From the NCBI GenBank assembly GCA_937859825.1, contig CALMAP010000035.1, positions 1-10,402 of the forward strand: a stretch of 10,402 bases of DNA. The letters are read 5' to 3'. The DNA is from an uncultured Terriglobus sp. Lineage in GTDB: Bacteria > Acidobacteriota > Terriglobia > Terriglobales > Acidobacteriaceae. Both the position numbers and the translations under genes were made by a program. Of the stretch, positions 1-7,276 are shown piece after piece. Each line of letters starts with the position of its first letter. Within the stretch, counting starts at the first letter, position 1. The notes beneath the pieces are model-generated. The model was not told the DNA's origin and did not search any database. It was given only the letters and a program-made list of their open reading frames with translations.

Positions 1-2
1 AC

Positions 3-1451
3 TCAGGCTTCTGCGAATGGACGTAGCTTGGCGTCGTCCGGCTTCGGTGTCAGCAGGCTGACGATTACCAATGCCACCACGGACACGAGCAGCGCCGGAA
101 TGATGGCATCCCGCTGCGCAACCCAGGCAGGAAAAATCCTGCTGACAAAGGGCAGATCCCAGGTAACTGTGGTGAGCGTTCCAAGCGCGATGCAACTGAC
201 CGCACCGGCAGCGGTGGCGCGCTTCCAGAAGAACGCGGCCAAGATCACCGGGGTAAGCGCGGCGGAGTAGATGGTATAGGCGTACAGACTCTTTTTCAGC
301 ACGCTTTCGGTGTGCAGACTCTGCCACAGCGCCCATGCACCCAGCAAAACCACCATCAGCCGGCTGGTCAGCAGTACCTGACCGTCTGAGGCGTCGCGAT
401 GAATGTAGCGCGTGAAGATGTCGTTGACCAGGTTGGTAGCCGGTGAAAACAGGTAGTTATTCGCGGTGGAGATGATCTTGGCGAAGATGGCACCCATCAT
501 CAGCGCGCCCAGGAACTGCAATGCGGGACCGTAGGTAGAAAGGCCATGCAGCGCCGTGTAGGCGAGTATCTCGCGGGGATGCTCATGCACCTCACCCGTG
601 GCAAAGAGCGCGGAGCCGACGACCGCCAGCGAGACAATGACCGTCTCCAGAATGACAGTGCCGATGATCCACCCAACGACCGCCTGCTTCGCGTCTTTCT
701 GGCTGCGGGCAGAGAAGAACTTCTGGTACATGGACTGGTTGCCTAGCATGAGCAAACACGTTGGCAGAAACAGTTCCAGCGCCTGCACTCCGCTCAGGTC
801 CCCGAACGCCTGGAAGTGCGTTGCAGGCAGCTTTGCCGTCACGCCGCTTACGCCGCCGGCAAAGTGCGTCAGCACCGGCAGCGCGATCAGCATGGAGACG
901 GTGGTCAGGGTGCCGATCACCACATCCATGTAGGCTACAGACGCCATGCCGGCAATTGCGGTAAACACAACCACGAACCCGGCAAGAATGTAGCGGCCCG
1001 CTTCAGCGCCGACGGCGGGAAAGATCAGGTGCAGGATGTCTCCGCCGCCGATGAACTGGTAACTGGCAATGGCCGTGTAGGTAAATAACACCGCCACTAC
1101 GCCGAGCACGCGCGCGGCCTGGTTGTAGCGCGCCTCAAGCAGATCGGGAATGGTGAACTGGGCAAACTTCCGCGCACGCGGCGCAATGAAGTAGATCAGC
1201 AGCAGGCCGGCCCATCCGCCGCCGCCCTGCCACAGCGCGGCAAAACCGTGGCGGTAGGCGTTTTCCGCACCGCCCAGCAGCGAGCCGGAGCCGATCCAAC
1301 TGGAGAGCAGCGTAAACACGAGCACCACGGCTGGCAGCGTTCTTCCTGCGACGAGATAGTCTGCCCGAGTGCGGACGGAGCGAAGGCGCGAGAGGGAAAC
1401 GCCGAACAGCGTTGCCACAATCAGTCCAAGAACAATGGCGTAGAGATTCAT
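3..1451 (-). CDS. sodium:solute symporter (SSS family)
   Basis: This 482-residue integral membrane protein is a Na+-coupled symporter of the SSS/SLC5 family, expected in the inner membrane. Hydrophobic segments follow one another along the whole length, about 13 in all. Two family hallmarks are visible: NQSMYQKFFSARS (about 238-250) and STANNYLFSPATN (about 328-340); the latter lies in the helix that contributes the second sodium site in characterised members. The length is normal for the family and the C-terminus is complete, with a TGA at the window edge. I chose the ATG giving MNLYAIVLGL. An in-frame GTG at 1460 would add three residues; neither start has a strong ribosome binding site. 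The substrate cannot be read from sequence; sugars, amino acids, carboxylates and nucleobases are all transported within the family. It is transcribed divergently from the molybdenum hydroxylase subunit, which allows, but does not prove, shared regulation. Confidence 0.94.
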   Translation of the reverse strand: MNLYAIVLGLIVATLFGVSLSRLRSVRTRADYLVAGRTLPAVVLVFTLLSSWIGSGSLLGGAENAYRHGFAALWQGGGGWAGLLLIYFIAPRARKFAQFTIPDLLEARYNQAARVLGVVAVLFTYTAIASYQFIGGGDILHLIFPAVGAEAGRYILAGFVVVFTAIAGMASVAYMDVVIGTLTTVSMLIALPVLTHFAGGVSGVTAKLPATHFQAFGDLSGVQALELFLPTCLLMLGNQSMYQKFFSARSQKDAKQAVVGWIIGTVILETVIVSLAVVGSALFATGEVHEHPREILAYTALHGLSTYGPALQFLGALMMGAIFAKIISTANNYLFSPATNLVNDIFTRYIHRDASDGQVLLTSRLMVVLLGAWALWQSLHTESVLKKSLYAYTIYSAALTPVILAAFFWKRATAAGAVSCIALGTLTTVTWDLPFVSRIFPAWVAQRDAIIPALLVSVVALVIVSLLTPKPDDAKLRPFAEA

Positions 1452-1540
1452 CCGGAACACACTTCGCTTCTGAGGAGTTGGTGTGGAGCAAGTCTACCTG
1501 CTGCATTGTGGCGAGATCGGTTTGCACATCCGCTACTCTG

Positions 1541-1547
1541 AAAGGAG
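1541..1547 (+). promoter_or_regulatory. ribosome binding site that fixes the start of the molybdenum subunit
   Basis: AAAGGAG lies 8 bases before the ATG at 1556. The reading frame stays open back to 1412, but only this ATG has a good Shine-Dalgarno sequence and is followed by the family's usual N-terminus. The extra 48 upstream codons overlap the start of the divergent symporter gene and look like non-coding read-through. Confidence 0.8.
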
Positions 1548-1555
1548 TCGCCTGT

Positions 1556-3895
1556 ATGCCTATCCTTGATGCTGACGCAGTTCGTGCCGCTCCCATCCGC
1601 ATCGACGGACGAGCCAAAGTCACCGGTAGCGGCATGTACACGGCAGACTTCAGTGACGAGACCCTGAAGCCTTTCCTTCACAAGGGCGAAGCAGCGAAGC
1701 CAATCCTGTTCGCCGCAACCGTGGGCGCGACCATTGCGAAGGGACGGGTGCTGTCCATCGACAGTAGCGCGGCTGAAGCGGTGTCAGGTGTGCGGATGGT
1801 GCTGACGCATGAGAATGCGCCGCGGTTGAAGAAGATCAATTCCCTGCTGATGAGTGAGCAGTCGAAGTTCGTTCCTCTGCAGAACGGCACGGTGCTCTAC
1901 TCCGGGCAGCCGATTGCGCTGGTCGTGGCGGAGTCGCAGGAGATTGCGAACCAGGGTGCGGAGATCGTGCAGGTGCAGTATCTGGCGGAGCCTGCGCTGA
2001 TCGACTTTGAAGCGCACCGGGACGAGGCCCGGCCCGTAAAGAAGGTGGGCGCAAACGCGAAAGCCACGGAGGAACGCGGCAAGCCGGAAGAAGCGTTGCG
2101 GCTCGCCTCCGTCCGCGTGGACAGCACCTACACCATGAGTCCCGCGCACCACAATGCGATGGAGCCGGGTGCCACGCTGGCCCACTGGCATCCCGAGGAT
2201 GGCGAGGTCAATCGCATTACTGTCATCACGTCAACCCAGTTCGTCTACGGAGACGCGGTCGCACTCGCAGAGGCCTTCGACATCGGCCATAAAGACAAGA
2301 TCCTGCGGATCGTCTCGCAGGTGGCCGTGGGCAAGCAGTACGAATCACGCGTGCGCGTCGTTGCGCCGCTGGTGGGTGGCGGCTTCGGCTCAAAGGGCGG
2401 GGCGAACCACACCATTTTGGCGGCAATGGCCGCCAGGCTCACAGGTCATCCCGTCAAGTTGACCCTTACCCGGCAGGACACCTTCTCCCAGATGCCGTAC
2501 CGGGGCGGCCTGGATATGCGCGTGCGGCTTGGCGCGGACGAGGAAGGCAGGCTTCAAGCGCTTGTTCAGAATGCGACGGTGCAGTCCGGCGTGACCGCCA
2601 GCTTTCTTGAGCCGACGGGGGAAATTACCTCGCACCTGTATGCAACGCCCAACCTGTTGATCGATCACCGGGCGCTGTTTCTCAATACAAATTCTCCCGG
2701 ATGGATGCGCGCGCCAGGGGTGACGCCAGGGCAGTTTGCCGTGGAGTCCGCGATGGACGAGTTGGCCGATGCCCTGAAGATGGACCCCCTGGAGCTGCGC
2801 GTGCGCAACTATGCCGAAGTCGATCCGGCGAGCGGCAAGGAGTGGTCGTCCAACTCGTTGAAAGAGTGCTATCGCGTGGCGGCGGAGCGCTTCGGCTGGC
2901 ACCGGCGTCAGCACCGAAGCACGGAATGCGAGGGTAACGAGCGCATCGGCTACGGCATGGCTGCAGCGGCGTACCGCACCAACCACTTTCCCGCGACGGC
3001 GCGGCTCAGCTTTCTGCAGGACGGCTCCGTGACCGCCGAGACCGCCGCGCATGAGATCGGCCAGGGTGCCATCACCACGCTCTCGCAGGTAGTAGCGGAG
3101 ACGCTTGGCCTTCCACTCGACCGCGTTCACCTTGCCATCGGCGACACTGACCTGCCGTTTGGCGCGTTCTCCGCGGGTTCGTCTACATCGCTCTCGGTGG
3201 GTTCAGCCCTGCAGGATGCGGTGGAGAACCTCCGCATGGAACTGGCGCGAATCGCCCGTCTGGATGAGGCCAGCCCGCTCCACCGTTGCGCTTTGCGCGA
3301 TATCCAGTTCGTGGGTGGGGTGCTGCAGCACCGGCAGGAGTCTGGCCGACGTGAAGATGCTTCTGAGCTGCTGCGACGCAACAGCCGAAACAAGGTGGAG
3401 GCGCGAGGGGTCGCCGGAAGGTTGTTTGGCCGCTCGAAGTACGCGCGGTGCGCCTTCGGTGCGCAGTTTACCCGCGTTGCTGTCGACGAGAGCACAGGCC
3501 GGGTGCGGGTCACGCATATGACTTCTGCATTTGCCGGAGGGCGCATCCTGAATGCGAAGACGGCGCGGTCGCAGTTGCTGGGCGGCATGGTATGGGGCAT
3601 CGGTCATGCACTGCTGGAGCAGTCGGTACGAGAACGGCACACCGGTGCCTGGCTGAACAGCAACCTTGCCGAAGCGCACGTGCCGGTGAACGCTGATGTC
3701 CCGGAACTGGAAGCGATTCTGGTGGAAGAAGACGACTCGCGCGGCAGTCCGCTGGGTGCCAAGGGAATTGGTGAAATTGGCGTTGTCGGCGTGGCCGCGG
3801 CGATCGCCAACGCGATCTACAACGCGACCGGCAGGCGCATCCGGCAGTTGCCGATTACGCCCGACCTGCTTCTGCCGCTGCTCTCTGGAAAATAG
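1556..3895 (+). CDS. xanthine dehydrogenase/aldehyde oxidase family, molybdopterin-binding subunit (YagR/PaoC type)
   Basis: This 779-residue catalytic subunit of a molybdenum hydroxylase would bind molybdopterin cytosine dinucleotide and hydroxylate an aldehyde or N-heterocycle. The N-terminal domain begins with RIDGRAKVTG (15-24) and covers about residues 15-150. The cofactor-binding domains follow, with GGGFGSK (274-280), WMRAPG (383-388, Arg385 at the position of the active-site Arg in PaoC), EIGQG (500-504) and GAKGIGEIG, whose Glu740 matches the catalytic glutamate of the family. The C-terminal LPITPDLLL is also typical. Length is close to PaoC (about 730). It is therefore complete with its catalytic residues present. 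PaoC-type enzymes work with a 2Fe-2S subunit and an FAD subunit, normally encoded just upstream; here the upstream neighbour is a divergent symporter and the downstream one is convergent, so it stands alone. No twin-arginine signal is seen. The 3' end overlaps the convergent glycosyltransferase by 41 bp. Substrate unknown. Confidence 0.95.
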   Translation: MPILDADAVRAAPIRIDGRAKVTGSGMYTADFSDETLKPFLHKGEAAKPILFAATVGATIAKGRVLSIDSSAAEAVSGVRMVLTHENAPRLKKINSLLMSEQSKFVPLQNGTVLYSGQPIALVVAESQEIANQGAEIVQVQYLAEPALIDFEAHRDEARPVKKVGANAKATEERGKPEEALRLASVRVDSTYTMSPAHHNAMEPGATLAHWHPEDGEVNRITVITSTQFVYGDAVALAEAFDIGHKDKILRIVSQVAVGKQYESRVRVVAPLVGGGFGSKGGANHTILAAMAARLTGHPVKLTLTRQDTFSQMPYRGGLDMRVRLGADEEGRLQALVQNATVQSGVTASFLEPTGEITSHLYATPNLLIDHRALFLNTNSPGWMRAPGVTPGQFAVESAMDELADALKMDPLELRVRNYAEVDPASGKEWSSNSLKECYRVAAERFGWHRRQHRSTECEGNERIGYGMAAAAYRTNHFPATARLSFLQDGSVTAETAAHEIGQGAITTLSQVVAETLGLPLDRVHLAIGDTDLPFGAFSAGSSTSLSVGSALQDAVENLRMELARIARLDEASPLHRCALRDIQFVGGVLQHRQESGRREDASELLRRNSRNKVEARGVAGRLFGRSKYARCAFGAQFTRVAVDESTGRVRVTHMTSAFAGGRILNAKTARSQLLGGMVWGIGHALLEQSVRERHTGAWLNSNLAEAHVPVNADVPELEAILVEEDDSRGSPLGAKGIGEIGVVGVAAAIANAIYNATGRRIRQLPITPDLLLPLLSGK

Positions 3896-5015
3896 CTACA
3901 AGCGCCTTCGACGTGCCCTCGCTGTCAAACCGATCTGCCCAGCACTGCTTGCCGCGGAGACGCATCGCTGCACGCTCTTCCGCGGAAGTCGCCGCCCACC
4001 TGCGCAGCAGATTCACGGTACCCTCCAACGTGTCTGGCTCGACATAACCTGCGCGATAGTCCGATACGTCGCCATGAATGTTGACCTGATTGGAAAGCAG
4101 CACAGGGGTCTCGCAGCTCAACGCCTCCGCCACGGCGATACCGAAGTTCTCCTGGTGCGACGGCAGCACAATCGCCTCAGCCGAGCGGAATGCGCCCCAC
4201 TTGGCTGCACCCTCGATCATGCCCGGCCAGAGGACGTGCTCCGCGATGCCTTCTTCTTCGGCGATCTGTTTCAGCTTCGGCGTCAGGCCGACGGAGTCTG
4301 GACCGGCCATGAGCAGCGGAGGCAGCGCCTGTTCTCGATGGACAACGGCATACGCCCGCAGCAGCAGGTCGCATCCCTTCTTCTCGTGCAGCCTTCCCGC
4401 AAACAGCAGGAAGGGACCATGCAGCTCCGGCACCCGCTCCGCGAACGCCGCACGTTCCTCCTCTGCATCGCCCGGAGGTCCAGCCGTTCCAAAGGGAACG
4501 ATCTCCGATCGCCAGAGACTCAGGGGAAAGCTCGTAGGCGCAAGCTCAGCCTCCAGCTTGCAGGTGAACAGCACGCGGTAGGCGTGGGCCAGCAGCCTGC
4601 GCTCAACTGCCAGCCAGTACGGCAGCTTTTTCAGCTTCTTGAGCGGGTAGTTCTTGTTGAACCAGGGGTCGAGCATGCCATGCGTGAAGACCACGTACGG
4701 CAGTCGTCCCGGAAGCTCCGCGAGCACAGCCGCTCCGTGATAGCGCCAGAGCCCCTCGATGACGGCACCGTCGAAACGTGCGGCGTTCTCCCGCAGCCAT
4801 GGCCGCAGAAGCGGCGTCCGGCCGTAGCCGTACAGCTTGTCTCCCAACGGGTGGACAGGAACGGGCATGTACGTCCCCTCTTCCCCGGGAGGATCGAGCG
4901 AGACAATTTCAGCAGTGTGACCGTCGCGCAGATAACCGTCCACAATGCTGCGCAGGCTTTCCGCAGGCCCACCGCTTTCCCGGCGCACACTTCCAATCAG
5001 GTGAAGAAATTTCAA
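3855..5015 (-). CDS. glycosyltransferase family 4 (GT-B fold, WcaI-like)
   Basis: This 386-residue cytoplasmic GT-B glycosyltransferase would move a sugar from a nucleotide-sugar to a glycan or lipid-linked acceptor, probably in surface polysaccharide synthesis. The N-terminal acceptor domain starts MKFLHLIGSV and has the SGGP loop (14-17) and THGMLDPWF (111-119), wording usual for colanic-acid/capsule type transferases. The C-terminal donor domain carries GRLHEKKG (207-214) and the E-x7-E pair Glu289 and Glu297, the family GT4 signature. The start codon is TTG at 5013-5015, chosen because translation from it gives the canonical beta-strand start, and AGGGG lies 7 bases upstream. The stop overlaps the end of the convergent molybdenum subunit gene. 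No other polysaccharide genes are nearby, so it is an isolated member. A candidate terminator after the preceding brkB-like gene suggests its own promoter. Confidence 0.93.
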   Translation of the reverse strand: MKFLHLIGSVRRESGGPAESLRSIVDGYLRDGHTAEIVSLDPPGEEGTYMPVPVHPLGDKLYGYGRTPLLRPWLRENAARFDGAVIEGLWRYHGAAVLAELPGRLPYVVFTHGMLDPWFNKNYPLKKLKKLPYWLAVERRLLAHAYRVLFTCKLEAELAPTSFPLSLWRSEIVPFGTAGPPGDAEEERAAFAERVPELHGPFLLFAGRLHEKKGCDLLLRAYAVVHREQALPPLLMAGPDSVGLTPKLKQIAEEEGIAEHVLWPGMIEGAAKWGAFRSAEAIVLPSHQENFGIAVAEALSCETPVLLSNQVNIHGDVSDYRAGYVEPDTLEGTVNLLRRWAATSAEERAAMRLRGKQCWADRFDSEGTSKALVAIFQRAAAEAGRA

Positions 5016-5029
5016 TCGAACGCCCCTGC

Positions 5030-5084
5030 CTTTACTCGCATCCCACGCGCACGGCCTGAACCGAGGATACCTTCCTGAGTAAAG
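5030..5084. repeat. 8-bp inverted repeat upstream of the glycosyltransferase
   Basis: CTTTACTC (5030-5037) and GAGTAAAG (5077-5084) are perfect inverted copies separated by 39 bases, in the short gap between the BrkB-like gene and the glycosyltransferase. They sit where a promoter for the glycosyltransferase would be expected. They could be half-sites of an operator, or chance; I see no convincing -35/-10 pair between them. Confidence 0.3.
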
Positions 5085-5097
5085 CGGCAGCTGTTAC

Positions 5098-5120
5098 AAA
5101 AACGATCAGTTTACAGATCG
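5098..5120 (-). terminator. weak candidate intrinsic terminator at the end of the BrkB-like gene
   Basis: Read on the minus strand, CGATC and GATCG form a perfect 5-bp stem with an 8-base loop, followed at once by five T. The stem's first arm lies in the last codons of the BrkB-like gene and the loop contains its TAA stop. The stem is short and not GC-rich, so efficiency would be low; it may only attenuate read-through into the glycosyltransferase gene. Confidence 0.35.
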
Positions 5121-6151
5121 ACGCGGGCTGTCGCATCGGAACTGGGTACGGCTACGGCCCCGCTTTTAATGGCCCGCTCTGCGACAGCATGCTCGATTTC
5201 GGAGTTCACCTCGGCACCCAGCAGGATCATCGCACCGGTCAGATAGAACCACAGCAAGAGGATGATGACCGCGCCAAGCGAGCCATACGTGACCGAGTAG
5301 CTGTTGAAGTAATGCAGATAGATGCGCAGGCCGATGGAACCTGCGACCCATCCGCTAAGGCCTATCAGGCCGCCCGGCGTGAACCAGCGCCACCGGCTGT
5401 TCTGCACGTCGGGGCAGAAGTAGTACATCACCTCAAACGACAGCACCATCAGCAGCGATGCCAATGTCCAAGCAACGATACGCAGAACGATGCTAAGCGC
5501 GTAGCTGCCGTAGAAGCGGTGTTCGAGGTAGTTGGCCGTGAAGTCACCGGCAAACAGCGTGAGCAATGCGATGACCACAATGGCTGCAACCAGGATGGTG
5601 AGACCCATGGCCTCAAGCCGAGCCTTCCAGAAGGGCCGGGTCTCCTTGACCTTGTAGACGGTGTTCAACGTGTCCTGAATGGCGGAGACACCCACACTGG
5701 CCGAGAAGAGCGCCACGATCAATCCCAGCGATACTTTGCCCGCGGTGCTTGCGCTGGTGGTCTGCTGGAATGTCTGGATTACAAGTTGGAACGCGCTGGG
5801 CGGAATCAAGCCACCTATGCGGTGCAGTAGCTCCAGATACAGGTGACTCGAGGACTTCGCAATCAGACCCATGATGGAACTCATTGCAATCAGAGCGGGA
5901 AAGATCGCCGAGAAAAACGAGTAGGCCAGCTGCGAGGCGCGGCCGAAGAGGTTGTCGTCGTCGATACCGGTCCAGGTACGCTTCGCGATTTCTTTGAGCG
6001 ACAAGCCCTGCAGGTCCCACATGGACGAGATTGGGCTGTGCGAAACATGCGCCCAGACACTCCGCTCAAGGCTGTGCAGGTCAAGATGGTGCGCAGGCCT
6101 CACCGATGGGGCATGGCCGGTATTTGGCTGCAGGTCTTCATGTTCGGGCAC
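5111..6151 (-). CDS. YihY/virulence factor BrkB family membrane protein
   Basis: This 346-residue inner-membrane protein belongs to the YihY/BrkB family (formerly misnamed ribonuclease BN). Its biochemical role is not settled; Bordetella BrkB was linked to serum resistance. About six hydrophobic helices can be seen, near residues 76-98, 138-158, 183-203, 217-245, 255-280 and 290-312. Family wording includes YKVKETRPFWKARLEA (166-181), FCPDVQNSRWRW (245-256) and the last-helix segment ending in LLGAEVNSEIE (310-320). The start is GTG, chosen because GGAG stands 5 bases before it; the next Met (44) lacks such a site. The first 45 residues are polar and His-rich (HAP, PAHHLDLH) and are not part of the conserved domain. 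The gene is divergent from the metallo-hydrolase and precedes the glycosyltransferase by 95 bp on the same strand. Confidence 0.94.
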   Translation of the reverse strand: MPEHEDLQPNTGHAPSVRPAHHLDLHSLERSVWAHVSHSPISSMWDLQGLSLKEIAKRTWTGIDDDNLFGRASQLAYSFFSAIFPALIAMSSIMGLIAKSSSHLYLELLHRIGGLIPPSAFQLVIQTFQQTTSASTAGKVSLGLIVALFSASVGVSAIQDTLNTVYKVKETRPFWKARLEAMGLTILVAAIVVIALLTLFAGDFTANYLEHRFYGSYALSIVLRIVAWTLASLLMVLSFEVMYYFCPDVQNSRWRWFTPGGLIGLSGWVAGSIGLRIYLHYFNSYSVTYGSLGAVIILLLWFYLTGAMILLGAEVNSEIEHAVAERAIKSGAVAVPSSDATARVDL

Positions 6152-6270
6152 GTGTACTCCACGGCGCTGCGGCGCACAGCGAATAGGATGCTGCTTTCTT
6201 CCCCTGCCGTTTCATTTCGCCCTCACATCCCAGGAACCCTCCCGACCGCGAAAACATCCAATTCTCAGCA

Positions 6271-7230
6271 ATGCGGCCTCATCCCTCAATCTTCCGAAAA
6301 CTGCGCCAGCTCTACCGCGTGACCCGTGAGAGCTACCGCCAACCGCTGGCCGGAACCCACCGGGAGCCTGTGCTGGTGGAGCACGACCAGCTAGGCGTCA
6401 CCTTTATTGGGCACTCGTCGTTCCTGGTGCAGATCGGCGGGCGCAATCTGCTGATCGACCCGGTATTTACGCGGGCACTCGTTCTGCTTCGCAGGCAGCG
6501 AAGACCGGGGCTGCGCATCAAGAACCTGCCGCCTATTGACGCGGTGTTGCTAACGCATGCCCACATGGACCACCTGAACCCGCGCTCGCTCAAACGCATC
6601 GTGCGCCATGCCCGCAAGCTGACCGGCTACGCGCCGGAAGTGATCGTGCCCACAGGCGTCGGCGACCTGGTCAGTGGCCTGGGGTTCCGCATGGTCTCTG
6701 AACTGGATTGGTGGCAGAGCACGGAACTGCGCTGCAGCGACGGCCAGCCGACCGGTGTAGAAGTGACCCTGACCCCGGCGAAGCACTGGGGCGCGCGTTT
6801 CTTTAAGGACACCCACCGGCTGTTCGGCGGCTACGTCGTTGCGGGCGCCGGGCACCGGCTGTATCACTCGGGCGACACCGCCTACTTCCACGGCTTTCAT
6901 GAGATCGGGCAGAGGCTGCAGCCACAGGTGGCCCTGCTGCCCATCGGCGCCTACTCCCCGGACAGCTATCGCGCCGTGCACACCAGCCCTGAAGAGGCGC
7001 TGCAGGCCTTTCTCGACCTCGGCACCGCGCACACCCTTGTGCCGATGCACTTCGGGACCTTTCCTTTAGGCCGCGAGCCAATGGACGAGCCGCCTGTTCG
7101 GCTGATGGCAGCGGCGCAGCGGGCCCGGGCCGATTCCATGGTGCGGGTGTTGGAAGAAGGACAAACTCTGGTGCAAAACACCAAAGCCGTGAAGCACGCG
7201 GGGACACGATCGGCGATTCAGCAAGGGTAA
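6271..7230 (+). CDS. MBL-fold metallo-hydrolase (NAPE-PLD/UlaG-like)
   Basis: This 319-residue hydrolase has the metallo-beta-lactamase fold and probably two zinc ions. All expected ligands are visible: HAHMDH (His96, His98, Asp100, His101), His172 in PAKHW, Asp202 in HSGDTAY, and His260 in PMHFG. The wording of these motifs and of LPIGAYSP before the last ligand is closest to the N-acyl-phosphatidylethanolamine phospholipase D/RomA-like branch, so a phosphodiesterase acting on a lipid or similar substrate is possible. UlaG-type lactonases share the fold, and the substrate is not known. No signal peptide is evident; the N-terminus is basic (FRKLRQLYRVTRESYR), so it is probably cytoplasmic or membrane-associated. 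The ATG is the only reasonable start although it lacks a clear Shine-Dalgarno sequence. It is a single-gene unit, divergent from the BrkB-like gene and followed by a plausible terminator. Confidence 0.94.
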   Translation: MRPHPSIFRKLRQLYRVTRESYRQPLAGTHREPVLVEHDQLGVTFIGHSSFLVQIGGRNLLIDPVFTRALVLLRRQRRPGLRIKNLPPIDAVLLTHAHMDHLNPRSLKRIVRHARKLTGYAPEVIVPTGVGDLVSGLGFRMVSELDWWQSTELRCSDGQPTGVEVTLTPAKHWGARFFKDTHRLFGGYVVAGAGHRLYHSGDTAYFHGFHEIGQRLQPQVALLPIGAYSPDSYRAVHTSPEEALQAFLDLGTAHTLVPMHFGTFPLGREPMDEPPVRLMAAAQRARADSMVRVLEEGQTLVQNTKAVKHAGTRSAIQQG

Positions 7231-7235
7231 GCTCA

Positions 7236-7276
7236 AGGCCTTCTACCTAGAAGGGCTGGCCTGATCTTGTTTTTTT
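7236..7276 (+). terminator. intrinsic terminator after the metallo-hydrolase
   Basis: Six bases after the stop codon, CCTTCT (7239-7244) and AGAAGG (7249-7254) form a perfect 6-bp stem with loop ACCT. An alternative outer stem pairs AGGCC (7236-7240) with GGCCT (7258-7262). A run of seven T follows at 7270-7276. The T-run is 7 bases beyond the outer stem, slightly further than ideal, but placement and orientation fit the end of this gene. Confidence 0.6.

Noticed and set aside
1412..1555. 48-codon N-terminal extension of the molybdenum subunit
   Set aside because: It overlaps the start of the divergent symporter, lacks a ribosome binding site, and the AAAGGAG at 1541 points to ATG 1556.
2390..3130. 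A 246-codon minus-strand open frame inside the molybdenum subunit gene
   Set aside because: The sense strand encodes continuous, well-conserved hydroxylase motifs; the antisense product (rich in His, Arg and Gly) matches nothing I know. High GC content makes such long antisense frames common.
3696..5078. A 460-codon plus-strand open frame opposite the glycosyltransferase
   Set aside because: It is the antisense shadow of a clear GT4 gene; its product is rich in Arg, Gln and Leu, shows no domain, and spans the intergenic gap without a ribosome binding site.
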